64,000 nt of DNA from an uncultured Methylococcales bacterium. Lineage in GTDB: Bacteria > Pseudomonadota > Gammaproteobacteria > Methylococcales > Methylomonadaceae. This document shows positions 26,861 through 36,526 of the stretch, piece by piece. Numbering within the stretch: position 1 is the stretch's first letter; the number at the start of each line of letters is the position of its first letter. The position numbers were made by a program, and so were the translations under genes. The stretch covers positions 1-64,000 of the forward strand of contig CAIUVX010000063.1 in the NCBI GenBank assembly GCA_903902705.1, given 5' to 3'. The notes below the pieces were generated by a model that had not been told where the DNA came from, did no database searches, and saw nothing but the letters and a program-made list of their open reading frames with translations.

Positions 26861-28098
26861 TGCCTTTATTTTCCTACAAAGTAATTAATGATAACGGTAT
26901 AACTGAAGAAGGTGTGAGAGGAGCGGCTGATGAACAGAGTTTAGTCGTCACTTTGCAATCAGAAGGTTATATTCCTGTTCAAATTAAACCCGCTCATGCA
27001 GGCACGTTTTTGGGCTTAAAAATGCTTAGCCGACGCAATCAGTTGTCAGGCAAAGACATTCTGTTATTTACCAGTGAATTGGCGGTATTGCTAGAGTCGG
27101 GTTTACCTTTAGATCGTTCATTAACCGTATTAATGAGTGTCACCGAAGGTAATGAACCACTGACTAATTTTATTACCCGTGTTCTTGCCAAAGTTAAAGG
27201 TGGTTCTTCATTGACTGACGCAATGGAGCGACGAAAATCAGGTGATAGACCCTCCTCCAAAATTATCAGCAAATTTTACTTGAATATGATTCGAGCAGGT
27301 GAAGCCAGCGGGAGTTTAGGCGAAGTTTTAACGCGCTTGTCTCAATATATGGAAAGCTCACAAGAATTAAAAAGTACGGTAAGTACCGCCTTGATTTACC
27401 CAGTAATTTTGCTAGTCATGTCGGTCGCATCTTTATTAGTCATGTTGGTTTTTGTTGTGCCGCAATTCACTGAAATGTTTGAAAGTGCAGGCAAGGCGTT
27501 ACCTGTATCCACACAGGTCGTGATAGGCATGGCGCAATTATTAAAAGATTATTGGTGGCTATTACTGAGTACCGTATTGTTTATTTACTATTATATGCGC
27601 TCTCAATTAGCCTACCCTATCACCAAAAAAGTATGGGACAGACGTTTTTTTAATATCCCCTTACTTGGCAATATTATACTCAATAAAGAAACCGCTAGTT
27701 TTAGTCAAACCTTAGGTACATTATTATCAAATGGCGTTTCTTTATTAACCGCTTTAGCCATTGCGCGTGAAACTGTGAGTAACTTAGTATTAGTTGATGC
27801 TATCGCCGATGTACAAGAACAAGTAAAACAAGGTAAGAATATGTCAGTCGCTTTATTAGAAAAAAACATATTCCCTAAAATGGCAATGCAAATGATTAAA
27901 ACAGGCGAAGAAACAGGACGCTTAGAAGAAATGTTACTACGCGTTTCCACCATTTACGATAAACAACTTAAAGTATCTATTCAGCGTATGTTAGCAGTTT
28001 TAGAACCCGCATTAATTCTTAGTCTAGGGCTAATGATTGCAGGAATTATCGTCTCTATATTATTGGCTATTTTAAGCGTTAATGATTTGGCATTTTAA
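26860..28098 (+). CDS. gspF: Type II secretion inner-membrane platform protein GspF
   Basis: 412 residues. N-terminal segment LFSYKVINDNGITEEGVRGA, then two repeats of the T2SS-F domain: the first near residues 70-190 (FTSELAVLLESGLPLDRSLT), the second near 270-395 (FSQTLGTLLSNGVSLLTALA). Three transmembrane helices lie around 170-190, 225-245 and 385-405. It connects the GspE motor to the pseudopilus. Translational coupling to gspE (TGATG) indicates one operon. Confidence 0.93.
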   Translation: MPLFSYKVINDNGITEEGVRGAADEQSLVVTLQSEGYIPVQIKPAHAGTFLGLKMLSRRNQLSGKDILLFTSELAVLLESGLPLDRSLTVLMSVTEGNEPLTNFITRVLAKVKGGSSLTDAMERRKSGDRPSSKIISKFYLNMIRAGEASGSLGEVLTRLSQYMESSQELKSTVSTALIYPVILLVMSVASLLVMLVFVVPQFTEMFESAGKALPVSTQVVIGMAQLLKDYWWLLLSTVLFIYYYMRSQLAYPITKKVWDRRFFNIPLLGNIILNKETASFSQTLGTLLSNGVSLLTALAIARETVSNLVLVDAIADVQEQVKQGKNMSVALLEKNIFPKMAMQMIKTGEETGRLEEMLLRVSTIYDKQLKVSIQRMLAVLEPALILSLGLMIAGIIVSILLAILSVNDLAF

Positions 28099-28194
28099 TA
28101 GGATTATAGTGAGGTATGTATTGTGTACCTTGCTTTTGTCTAGCAAGAGCTAATTGATATTTAATTACGCGCTAACTATTTTATAAAAATTTAT

Positions 28195-29223
28195 ATGTTA
28201 AAAAAACTAAGTTTAGATAATTTCACCACCTTTCAACACGCAGAATTTAATTTTTCCAAAGGGATTAATATTATTATTGGCGAAAATTCTAGCGGTAAAA
28301 GTCATGTATTAAAATTAGCTTATAGTGTCGCTACTGTTTGGGAGCAATGCGGTAAAACGGGCTGGCGTGAACAATTAGTTGAAAAATTGCATGGCGTATT
28401 TGGTATAGATTTATTGCTCGACTTAAAAAATTCTGCAACAAGATCCACAGCAGAAAGATATAATGTCACATTAGAATTTTTTGTTAATCATAAAAGTGGT
28501 AGTCAGGAATTAAGCTTTGATTTTAACAAGCCAGATAATATAACTATTAATGGTAGTGTTCCTCATGCGGCATTGGTGAATAAGCCACTATTTTTTCCTG
28601 CTAAAGAAGTATTATCTATTTTTCCAAACTTCATCAGTTTATACGAAAAATACGAACTATCATTTGATGAAACCTATTACGATTTATGTAAAGCTCTTGA
28701 CAACCCATTATTAAAAGAACCTAATCAATTATTAATTAATAAATTAGAGAAGATTATGGGGGGTAAAATTGTGTTTAGAGGTAATAATTTTTATTTAAAA
28801 ACACAAAATGGTGAGATGAATATTTTTATGGTAGCTGAAGGCTGGCGTAAGTTGGGTATGTTGTCTTATTTAATTGCTAATGATTCGTTAAAAGAAAATA
28901 GTATTCTATTCTGGGATGAACCTGAAACAAATTTAAATCCTAGATTAATCAAGCAATTAGTATCTTTTCTGGTGGAGCTAAGTCAACATAACATTCAAAT
29001 TGTTATTGCTACCCATAATTTATTTTTAATGAAATATTTTGATTATCTTATCGGACAATCAAATAACAAAGTTCCTGCCGCTTTTTTCAGTTTAGTGCGT
29101 ACTGAACAGGGCGTTACTGTAGAGCAAGGCGAACGCTTAAATCAATTAACCACCATTGTTGCATTAGAAGAAGAATTGGCTTTATATGACCAAGAACAAT
29201 CTTTAATGTATAGCCAATGGTAG
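28195..29223 (+). CDS. ABC/SMC-type ATPase of a two-gene cassette (possible defence system)
   Basis: 342 residues. Opens LKKLSLDNFTTFQHAEFNFS, the RecF/SMC-like N-terminus. Walker A GENSSGKS (29-36), a PLFFPAKEVLSIFPNF element (131-146) typical of OLD/AAA_15/AAA_21-like ATPases, a signature-like VAEGWRKLG (213-221), Walker B ILFWDEPE (237-244) and switch His in ATHN (272-275). All parts needed for ATP hydrolysis at a dimer interface are present. The next gene overlaps or abuts it and encodes a putative nuclease. Such ATPase/nuclease pairs are common in anti-phage systems, but this exact pair is not one I can name. The gene is AT-richer than its neighbours. Confidence 0.85.
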   Translation: MLKKLSLDNFTTFQHAEFNFSKGINIIIGENSSGKSHVLKLAYSVATVWEQCGKTGWREQLVEKLHGVFGIDLLLDLKNSATRSTAERYNVTLEFFVNHKSGSQELSFDFNKPDNITINGSVPHAALVNKPLFFPAKEVLSIFPNFISLYEKYELSFDETYYDLCKALDNPLLKEPNQLLINKLEKIMGGKIVFRGNNFYLKTQNGEMNIFMVAEGWRKLGMLSYLIANDSLKENSILFWDEPETNLNPRLIKQLVSFLVELSQHNIQIVIATHNLFLMKYFDYLIGQSNNKVPAAFFSLVRTEQGVTVEQGERLNQLTTIVALEEELALYDQEQSLMYSQW

Positions 29224-29228
29224 AAATT

Positions 29229-29882
29229 ATGACAACTATTTTCACCGAACAAACAGCAGGTGGAAAATTAGTATTTGAATTTTCTGATAAATGGCAAGTT
29301 TGTAAATATGATGAACAGTATTTTTACCAGAAAATTAAAAATCAAAGTTTAAAAGTTGTCGATTTTATAGCATTATCCGATAAAGGATTGTTATTAATGG
29401 AAATAAAATATGTTGTGGCATCCGATGAAAATAGTAAGTTACGTTTTACTATCGATGCAGATAGTGAAAAAATTAAAGCCATAAAATCTCAATTCAGACC
29501 TGAACAATTAAATACCGTCAATATTAGTTCAGCCCGTCCTTATTTAGTTGATGAGGTCAGTAAAAAAATCAGAGATACTTTATTAGGATTGTTTGCTAGT
29601 TATCGCGCACAAGAAGCAATATTATCACCTTATGCGCAATCGCTATTTACTAATCATGAACTACCGATTTTAGTATTACTATTTTTAGAACGCACCACTG
29701 AATTAAATAAAGCAGAAAACTTTAAACCCTTAGCTATTAATTTACAATTAGCTATTGAGCAGAAATTAAGTTTTTTAGGTAATATTCAAGTCGGTGTAGT
29801 CAATAGCTTGACATTACCGCCTGCACTAGAAATAAGTATCTTAGAAAATATCCCTGCTTGTTCTTTAAGAGCTACAGGATAA
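29229..29882 (+). CDS. Putative PD-(D/E)XK nuclease, partner of the ATPase
   Basis: 217 residues from ATG 29229; an ATG at 29217 overlapping the ATPase stop by 7 bases is equally possible. VVDFIALSDKGLLLMEIKYV (about residues 43-62) has the D-(x12)-E-x-K spacing and flanking strands of PD-(D/E)XK enzymes (D45, E58, K60). The remainder is mostly helical and not recognised (FASYRAQEAILSPYAQSLFT, LPILVLLFLERTTELNKAEN). Coupled to the ATPase gene, so the two probably act as a complex. Nuclease activity is inferred from the motif only. Its 3' end overlaps the convergent selO gene by 18 bases. Confidence 0.7.
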   Translation: MTTIFTEQTAGGKLVFEFSDKWQVCKYDEQYFYQKIKNQSLKVVDFIALSDKGLLLMEIKYVVASDENSKLRFTIDADSEKIKAIKSQFRPEQLNTVNISSARPYLVDEVSKKIRDTLLGLFASYRAQEAILSPYAQSLFTNHELPILVLLFLERTTELNKAENFKPLAINLQLAIEQKLSFLGNIQVGVVNSLTLPPALEISILENIPACSLRATG

Positions 29883-31466
29883 CATCGAACACCCTGCTCG
29901 TTGTCTTGCCCAATCTGGGCGTTTAGCGGCAAACTGTTGTTTGTCGGTTTGTTCGTGATATGGGTGACGCAGTAATTCTAATAATTCATGAATTTTGGCA
30001 AAATTGCCTTGCTCGGCATCATCGATGGCGAGTTGGGCTAGATAATTGCGTAATACATATTTGGGATTAACTGCATTCATAGCCTCACGTCTAACTTCAT
30101 TAGGCACGGCTTGCTGTTTTAACGTTTGAATATAAGCACTAAGCCAGTGGTTTAAGCGTTCTCGATAATCGGCGGTAAGTTGTTCTGGTAAATAGTAGGC
30201 ATCGGCAAGTTGTTCAATGGCATGATCTACGCTTTGCGCTAATTCAAGATTGCTATCAATTAGGGCAATTTGGCGAAAGAAAATCGTCATATCAGTTTCA
30301 ACCAGCGGCAATAGGGCTAACAGTTCGCTGCACAATGTTTCGTCAAAAACCGTTAAGCCTAACTTAGCGGCTATCATGGTTTGCCAGCCTTGTTCAAAGG
30401 TGTCGTTATAAACCGCTAAGCCCGCTTTTAAAGGTTCTACACGTTCAATTAGTGGATACAACGCATTTGCTAATTGAACTAAGTTCCAATAAGCCATAGC
30501 AGGCTGTCTGCCGAATCGATAGCGTTTTATATCGGCATCAGTGGTATTAGGTGTCCAATTAGGATCATAATTTTCTAGCCAACCGTAAGGACCATAATCA
30601 ATGGTTAAGCCTAGAATAGACATATTGTCGGTATTCATTACCCCATGCACAAAACCGACACGTTGCCAATGGACAATCATTTCGGCGGTGCGGCGACATA
30701 TTTCGCTAAACCATTGTGTATAAACAGCGGTTGATGGTTCACCTAATTCGGGAAAATCGGTGCGTATGGTGTAATCGGCGAGTGTTTTTAATAAAGAAGT
30801 ATCACTACGCGCAGTTAAAATTTGAAAACTGCCAAAACGGGTGAATGAGGGGGCGACACGACACACCACTGCACCCAGTTCTGCGCGTGGATTGCCGTCA
30901 TAAAACATATCTCTCACCACGGTTTCACCTGTTAGCGTTAGACTCAACGCACGGGTAGTCGGCACGCCTAAATGATACATGGCTTCGCTGCATAAAAATT
31001 CTCGCACTGAAGAACGCAATACTGCTAGACCGTCTGAATTGCGTGAATACGGCGTAGCCCCCGCGCCTTTGAGCTGTAATGTCCAGCGTTCACTACGTTG
31101 ATTAATCACTTCGCCTAAATTAATGGCTCGCCCATCACCTAATTGTCCCGCCCAGTTGCCAAATTGATGCCCTCCATAACAAGTGGCATAGCTTTCCATG
31201 CCATTGGCTAAACGATTGCCTGCAAAAACTTGAGTAAAATCATTGGACACACAGACTTCATCACTTAAATCCAATAAATCAGCAACTTCGTAGGAATACG
31301 CAACACAGTGTGGTTTTGCTACTTGTGTGGGCAATACCTTTGAATAGCACGCACCAAATACCTGACGGCGAGTATTAAGCGGCTCTTCATCAGCAGGTAA
31401 TTCTCCAATAAAACGATTATCAAATGTTAGCTGATCAAGATGCGTTATTTTTGCAAGAGATTTCAT
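29865..31466 (-). CDS. selO: Protein adenylyltransferase SelO (YdiU family)
   Basis: 533 residues, full length. Pseudokinase fold that transfers AMP to protein Ser/Thr/Tyr. Seen: YATCYGGHQFGNWAGQLGDG, LKGAGATPYSRNSDGLAVLR (nucleotide-binding loop), FVHGVMNTDNMSILGLTIDY with the catalytic HGxxNTDN and DYGP motifs, and the C-terminal CSMLSCSS. In many eukaryotic SelO proteins the third residue from the end is selenocysteine; here it is Cys. Role in redox stress is known for the E. coli and yeast proteins. Starts MKSLAKITHLDQ. Confidence 0.94.
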   Translation of the reverse strand: MKSLAKITHLDQLTFDNRFIGELPADEEPLNTRRQVFGACYSKVLPTQVAKPHCVAYSYEVADLLDLSDEVCVSNDFTQVFAGNRLANGMESYATCYGGHQFGNWAGQLGDGRAINLGEVINQRSERWTLQLKGAGATPYSRNSDGLAVLRSSVREFLCSEAMYHLGVPTTRALSLTLTGETVVRDMFYDGNPRAELGAVVCRVAPSFTRFGSFQILTARSDTSLLKTLADYTIRTDFPELGEPSTAVYTQWFSEICRRTAEMIVHWQRVGFVHGVMNTDNMSILGLTIDYGPYGWLENYDPNWTPNTTDADIKRYRFGRQPAMAYWNLVQLANALYPLIERVEPLKAGLAVYNDTFEQGWQTMIAAKLGLTVFDETLCSELLALLPLVETDMTIFFRQIALIDSNLELAQSVDHAIEQLADAYYLPEQLTADYRERLNHWLSAYIQTLKQQAVPNEVRREAMNAVNPKYVLRNYLAQLAIDDAEQGNFAKIHELLELLRHPYHEQTDKQQFAAKRPDWARQRAGCSMLSCSS

Positions 31467-31536
31467 GACAGTTTTGGTATTTGTTAAGGAAAAATACTAG
31501 CATACGCCTTTTTTAGCGGCTCTGATAAGAGTTAAG

Positions 31537-32289
31537 CTAGAAAAAACTAATAACCATTGCTTGAACAACGTGTTCATCAACGCCTTTGATACCAAATTTA
31601 TTGTGCCAATGGGAATATTCTGTGCCGACATAAACTTTATTACTCTTCAAACCAACCAAATCACCGACATCTAACAATAATTGTGGCTGAGAAAGAATGG
31701 TAAATATACCCGAAGCATTGGTATTGCCGATATTAAAATCAGTAAAGCCTCTAAATTTGAATTTTAATTCAGCTAGTTCAAATGGAATACTCCAGACAGG
31801 GGTGATTTGCGTGCCATATTTGTTGCTGAGATTATCATCTTTATAAGCCGATACACTGATTTGTAAATAATCAAATAATGGCGCAGATAGTTCAAAATTA
31901 AGCCCCAGCAAGTAGGCTTTGAAATTATCATTTTCGGGTTTATTGCTGATATTTAATCCAGCCATTAGGGAAACATCTTTAATGACTCCTAGCGACCAAT
32001 CATGACCAGATAGTTTATTTAAACTCAGATAAGAATAAACCTCCGCATAAATTTCGACACCAATATCGTTGCGGGCAATAATATCAGCAAAAAAGAAATT
32101 AGAACCATACTTCCAAGCATCGGAATGTTCGATTGTAATAGTAGTTCTTTCTTTATCACCCAATTTAAAATCATTGCCATGTAGTAGTTGAATATCATTA
32201 GAAGTCCATTCAAAGGCAGCAGCAGTAGATTGACTGACTAAGCTTAATAAACAAAATAGGGGTAATGATTTTGAGAGAATACTATTCAT
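31537..32289 (-). CDS. Tsx/OmpK-like outer-membrane channel
   Basis: 250 residues from the ATG at 32289, which gives a clean signal peptide (MNSILSKSLPLFCLLSLVSQ STAAA); the ORF-track start at 32370 adds 27 unlikely residues. The mature part shows alternating beta strands (FEWTSNDIQLLHGNDFKLGD, ERTTITIEHSDAWKYGSNFF). The end, WHNKFGIKGVDEHVVQAMVI, is the mark of the nucleoside-specific channel family (Tsx, OmpK). Likely passes nucleosides or small solutes. Single gene, 15 bases upstream of which the DUF748 gene ends. Confidence 0.82.
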   Translation of the reverse strand: MNSILSKSLPLFCLLSLVSQSTAAAFEWTSNDIQLLHGNDFKLGDKERTTITIEHSDAWKYGSNFFFADIIARNDIGVEIYAEVYSYLSLNKLSGHDWSLGVIKDVSLMAGLNISNKPENDNFKAYLLGLNFELSAPLFDYLQISVSAYKDDNLSNKYGTQITPVWSIPFELAELKFKFRGFTDFNIGNTNASGIFTILSQPQLLLDVGDLVGLKSNKVYVGTEYSHWHNKFGIKGVDEHVVQAMVISFF

Positions 32290-32383
32290 TGGTTTTAATG
32301 AGCCTTTGTTACTTAATGATATTTTTGAAGGAAAGCATTTAAAGAGTCTAATAGACTTAGCTATTGCCATAAAATGTTTGCCA

Positions 32384-35300
32384 TTAATTAGCTTTCAACG
32401 ACAATAAACTAGCAATTTCATTATTATCTCTTTTTGGATCAACTGAGGGATCAAGAATAAAGACTTGTTCATTATTAACGCCGCTTTTTTGTACCAGATA
32501 ACTGGCGATTGCTTGGGCTCTTTGTGCTGCAAGTTTTTTAAGTCGGGGTTGTTCACGTTTAAGTGCAGTGGACAATTGTTGTTTAGCTACTTCATAAAAA
32601 TCACCTGCTTTGCTGTCAATGAGTTCGGGTGTGCCAAGTAGTGATTTTTTTGCCAATTTTGGAAATGTCTCTATAAATAGTTCTGCTAATAGGCGTTTGT
32701 AATCGCTATCCGATAGTTTGACATATTCGGCTACTGTTTTTATGTTTGCCTGTTTATTAATTTCATCGGCTCTTATTTTTTTGAGTTTATCATACAAAGC
32801 GGCTTCTCGCATGGCTGACCAATCTTGGGTTTGGAATGCCGTGCCTTTTATGTCTAAAATCAATACGGGTCGCTCCTTTAGTATTTTGGCTAATACAGCG
32901 AGTTTTTCTTGTTGGGTCTTATCCAAGATTGCATTACCCGCTTTAAAGCTGATGGTACTCATGTCTTCCTCACTGTCAGCGAGTGATGCAATGGCGCGAA
33001 AAGGTGATGAGATTATTTTACTTAGAGTATTTTTCAACGCATCTGCGATAATCGCGCCCATATCAAATTGTGGGTTGTTTAAACTACCTGTAATTGGCAC
33101 GTCAATTTTTATTTTGCCATCGCTATCTTTAAGCAAGGCAACGGCAAATTCCAAAGGTAAGGAAACAGCTTTGGGGTTGTCAACTTTTTCACCCAGTTCA
33201 AATTGATCAATCAATATGCTGTTACTCGCTGTCAGTTCTTCGTTGACGACTTTATATTTTAGACCTAGGGTTAATTTGCCTTTTTCAACTTTATAGCCAG
33301 CAAACTGTACCATGTAAGGTGAAATTAACGGCATGGGCATTCCTTTAAAGTTTAAATTTAAATCGTAATTCCCCAAATAAGGGCTGATATGCCCATCAAT
33401 ATCTACGGGTGACAAATCGTAGGCATTGCCTTTTAATGACAGTTTGATGGTGGATTTTTTATCAGAGGAAATATCGCTCGCGCCCCCATCTAAACTTTTA
33501 ATTTGCGCGGCAAAAGGTAAAATCAGCGAGTTATCGGCAAAATCAGAAGAGCCATCAATGATTTGAATATTAGCCAATTTAAAATAAGCTGGATGCTGAA
33601 CGCTTGCTTTAATGGGCGTTTTACTGGGTTCTGGGTCAGAAATGAAGATGTCTGAAAAATTGACGGATTTGTCTTTCTTAATAGTCACTCGCGTGTAGGG
33701 TTTATCAATAACTAGCGCGTCAGCGGTATAGCTGTCTTTTTGTAAATCAACGCTCAAGGCTTTTAAAGTTAATGTTTTCCAAGTGATGAAATCTTTGTGG
33801 AATTTTTGATCGCGGGTGATTAATTGGCTAATACTAGAATCACCTGTAAATTTAAGTTCTAGTGGCTGGTTGTCTGGCATGGTAACGGCGAGTTTGCCCG
33901 TCGTTGTCAACTGCCCATCGATAATATCTAAATGGGCAATTTTTTCTAGGTAGGATTGAAAGGGTTCTAAGTTTATTGCCTTGGCATTAATCGATAAATT
34001 TGTTGCGAACGGTTCAAAAACGGTGTCGCCGTTGACTTGAATACTACCCGTTTTATTAATCCCAACCGTTAACTGAAAAGGCAATTTTACGCCTGTTTTA
34101 TTGCTATAAGCTGTGAGTTTAAAATCGATGGGTTTAAGCGTAACCATGACTGGCTTGACTTGGGTTTTATCTTCAAAGGTCGTACCAAAATTAGTAAGCT
34201 CGATGGTATTAATTTTAATCGCCAGTGGTGTCGATGTTGATTTGGTAGTGCTAATAACGGGTGTCGTTTTGGCGGGAGTGAATAAAGTCTGATAATTGCA
34301 AATACCTTTGTGGTTTAGCCAAGTACGAAAATCAGCATCTTTTGCTAACACGGATTCAATCGCAAGCTGTTGTTCGTTTAGGGTAAAGTCAACGCCATTC
34401 AGTGCTAAGTTGGCTATGTCTATGAGTGGCTTGTCCTGATTTTTTTCAAATAGTTGAACGCCATGACTGTTAAATTTACCTTGTTTAGTATTTACTAATA
34501 CTTTGTCATCAACAAGACGAATATCGATAGCCGTTTCTAATGCGGTTTCTGGCACTTTAACTGTGATGTCTGAGTAAGCGAGTTGTGAATCACGCAGCTC
34601 AACTTTAGTGTTATTGACAAAAAATTGCCAAGCATCGTGTACATAGCTAATTTTAAAATCGGTTTCGTGGGTAAACTTAGGAACTTTGATGAAAGTTTCC
34701 GTTGGCGTTAATTGAGAAAATTCAAAATCACGCAGATTAACTTTCGATTTATTGGCAGTAAATAGCCAGGCATTGTCCGCATAAGTTATCTTAAGATCGG
34801 TTTCGTGAATAAACTCAGGGGTTTTAATCAGAATAGGATTTTGGTCTTTTTCGGCATACTGAAAATCATGTAACTCCATTTTAGCTTTATCAGCAGTAAC
34901 GTTGAGGTGCTGATCGACATAACTAACGTGGTAATCAGTGTTAAATAACGCATCGCCGTTTAAACTAAACGCTATCGATTTTGGCAAACTGACAGCTAAT
35001 AGCTGGGGCAGTTTTAACGCATTAAGCTCGATATGACCGTTTGATAGCAACGGATTGAGACTGGCTTCTCCTTGCCAGTTCAACTGTCCGCCTGAGCTTA
35101 GACTAAGTTGCAAACTTAACTGGCATTTTTTATTAACCGCCGTACTCAGGTTTTCAATACTGAGGTTAATCGGCTGAATAGTTTCCTTGCTGGGCTGATC
35201 CTCCCACTCTAACTTTCCATCCGATAGCGATAACAAACCGATATTGACAGGAAAAAACGGCGTGTCCTGTTGATTATTTGCTTGAGATTTAAACAAGCTA

Positions 35301-35668
35301 TTAATATTATAAGTACCCTTTTTTTCTTTAATAAGACGAACGATGGGCTTTACTATCGCCAGTTTATCAATAACAAATACACGCTGTTTGACCGACTGCC
35401 AAGCATTCACCGTTACATAAAAACTATCAAAGCCAGCGAATGGCTTGCCATCAGCTTCTTGAATAGAAAAATTTTGTAGCTCAATAGACAGTGGCAATAG
35501 AGCAAACTGAACCTTTTCCAGCGAGGCTTTTCTACTGGTTTGTTGTTCTATGATGGCGAGTATTTTTGACCGCAATACTATCGGCAAACCATAAGTTGCC
35601 AATGCAGATAAGCTGCTTACTATAAGCAAAGCGATGGCAAGCTTGGTGAGTAAATGGTGGTTTATCAT
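32384..35668 (-). CDS. Large AsmA-like DUF748 envelope protein
   Basis: About 1,094 residues from ATG 35668 (MINHHLLTKLAIALLIVSSL). One N-terminal membrane helix, then a long run of beta-rich repeats typical of AsmA/DUF748 proteins, which span the periplasm and are linked to lipid transport or outer-membrane upkeep. Internal near-repeats are visible: VKVPETALETAIDI, IKVPKFTHETDFKISYVHDA and IKTPEFIHETDLKITYADNA, about 45-50 residues apart. The C-terminal 200 residues (LAVLAKILKERPVLILDIKG, RAQAIASYLVQKSGVNNEQV) resemble an OmpA-type domain. The upstream 17 residues in the ORF track are probably not translated. Confidence 0.85.
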   Translation of the reverse strand: MINHHLLTKLAIALLIVSSLSALATYGLPIVLRSKILAIIEQQTSRKASLEKVQFALLPLSIELQNFSIQEADGKPFAGFDSFYVTVNAWQSVKQRVFVIDKLAIVKPIVRLIKEKKGTYNINSLFKSQANNQQDTPFFPVNIGLLSLSDGKLEWEDQPSKETIQPINLSIENLSTAVNKKCQLSLQLSLSSGGQLNWQGEASLNPLLSNGHIELNALKLPQLLAVSLPKSIAFSLNGDALFNTDYHVSYVDQHLNVTADKAKMELHDFQYAEKDQNPILIKTPEFIHETDLKITYADNAWLFTANKSKVNLRDFEFSQLTPTETFIKVPKFTHETDFKISYVHDAWQFFVNNTKVELRDSQLAYSDITVKVPETALETAIDIRLVDDKVLVNTKQGKFNSHGVQLFEKNQDKPLIDIANLALNGVDFTLNEQQLAIESVLAKDADFRTWLNHKGICNYQTLFTPAKTTPVISTTKSTSTPLAIKINTIELTNFGTTFEDKTQVKPVMVTLKPIDFKLTAYSNKTGVKLPFQLTVGINKTGSIQVNGDTVFEPFATNLSINAKAINLEPFQSYLEKIAHLDIIDGQLTTTGKLAVTMPDNQPLELKFTGDSSISQLITRDQKFHKDFITWKTLTLKALSVDLQKDSYTADALVIDKPYTRVTIKKDKSVNFSDIFISDPEPSKTPIKASVQHPAYFKLANIQIIDGSSDFADNSLILPFAAQIKSLDGGASDISSDKKSTIKLSLKGNAYDLSPVDIDGHISPYLGNYDLNLNFKGMPMPLISPYMVQFAGYKVEKGKLTLGLKYKVVNEELTASNSILIDQFELGEKVDNPKAVSLPLEFAVALLKDSDGKIKIDVPITGSLNNPQFDMGAIIADALKNTLSKIISSPFRAIASLADSEEDMSTISFKAGNAILDKTQQEKLAVLAKILKERPVLILDIKGTAFQTQDWSAMREAALYDKLKKIRADEINKQANIKTVAEYVKLSDSDYKRLLAELFIETFPKLAKKSLLGTPELIDSKAGDFYEVAKQQLSTALKREQPRLKKLAAQRAQAIASYLVQKSGVNNEQVFILDPSVDPKRDNNEIASLLSLKAN

Positions 35669-35927
35669 AACTATGCAGCCCCAATCTACGTTGATGGTTA
35701 TTATTTCAAATAAAAACACATTGATTCAGTTATTTTTAGTACTCTTTTGAAAAATCAGCTCACTGAATCGTAGTCTACATTTTTAGCTAGTCTATACTGA
35801 TGGTGTAAACTAACGTGATTAACGTACACTAGTAATGATAGCTAATGAGCTTTTTTATGCCTAGACACGCTAGCTTAGTGTTACTATTATCAACATTATT
35901 GCCGATCTAACTTGCTTTGGAGGAAAA

Positions 35928-36518
35928 ATGAGATTTACATTGATTATCTTGGGCTGCTTCATATCTTCCTATGTCTTTGCTAATAATATTTATAAATGCG
36001 TTGATGCGTCTGGTAAAAAGGACTATCAATATAGTCCTTGTGGCGCAGGAATCGCTAATAGCACGCTGAATATTAAAACGGGTGGTGCTACTGATTTGGA
36101 AAAGGAAAAACAACAACAGGAGTCAAAGCAACAGGAAGAACAAGCCAAGCTTGACGAACAAAAATTAACCAAACAACAGCAAATGGAAAATCAAGCGGCT
36201 ATTGATAAACTGGCGATTGCTGAGAGTGAAAGCAATCAAGCACTCATCAAAGCTAATCCTAAAAAGTATTCACCGTTTGCTATTCCGCCTTATGTACCTA
36301 ATAAATTACCTGTATTGGTCAAAAATTTTCAAGAAAGACTCGCCGATATTGAACATTTAAGACGAGCTGCTGCCGAAAACGCATTAGCGTCTGGTGAATG
36401 TGAGCGAGTTGAAGCCTCTGAATTGGATGGTAAAAGCACTAAAATTTTGCTGAGTTTCTTGGTTAATTGCAGTAGTGGTAAAGCATTTTATCTTACCGAG
36501 AAAGAATTAAAAAATTAG
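35928..36518 (+). CDS. DUF4124 domain secreted protein
   Basis: 196 residues with a perfect GGAGG seven bases before the ATG. Signal peptide MRFTLIILGCFISSYVFA, then the DUF4124 core NIYKCVDASGKKDYQYSPCG with its two Cys. A Gln/Lys/Glu-rich coiled stretch follows (EKEKQQQESKQQEEQAKLDE) and a C-terminal domain with two more Cys (SGECERVEASELDG, LVNCSSGKAFYL). Role unknown; the family is periplasmic and widespread in gammaproteobacteria. The next gene begins eight bases after the stop. Confidence 0.85.
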   Translation: MRFTLIILGCFISSYVFANNIYKCVDASGKKDYQYSPCGAGIANSTLNIKTGGATDLEKEKQQQESKQQEEQAKLDEQKLTKQQQMENQAAIDKLAIAESESNQALIKANPKKYSPFAIPPYVPNKLPVLVKNFQERLADIEHLRRAAAENALASGECERVEASELDGKSTKILLSFLVNCSSGKAFYLTEKELKN

Positions 36519-36526
36519 TACCGCTC

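Noticed and set aside
35855-35910. MPRHASLVLLLSTLLPI, a 17-residue signal-like frame before the DUF4124 gene
   Set aside because: Too short, with no ribosome binding site; likely chance.
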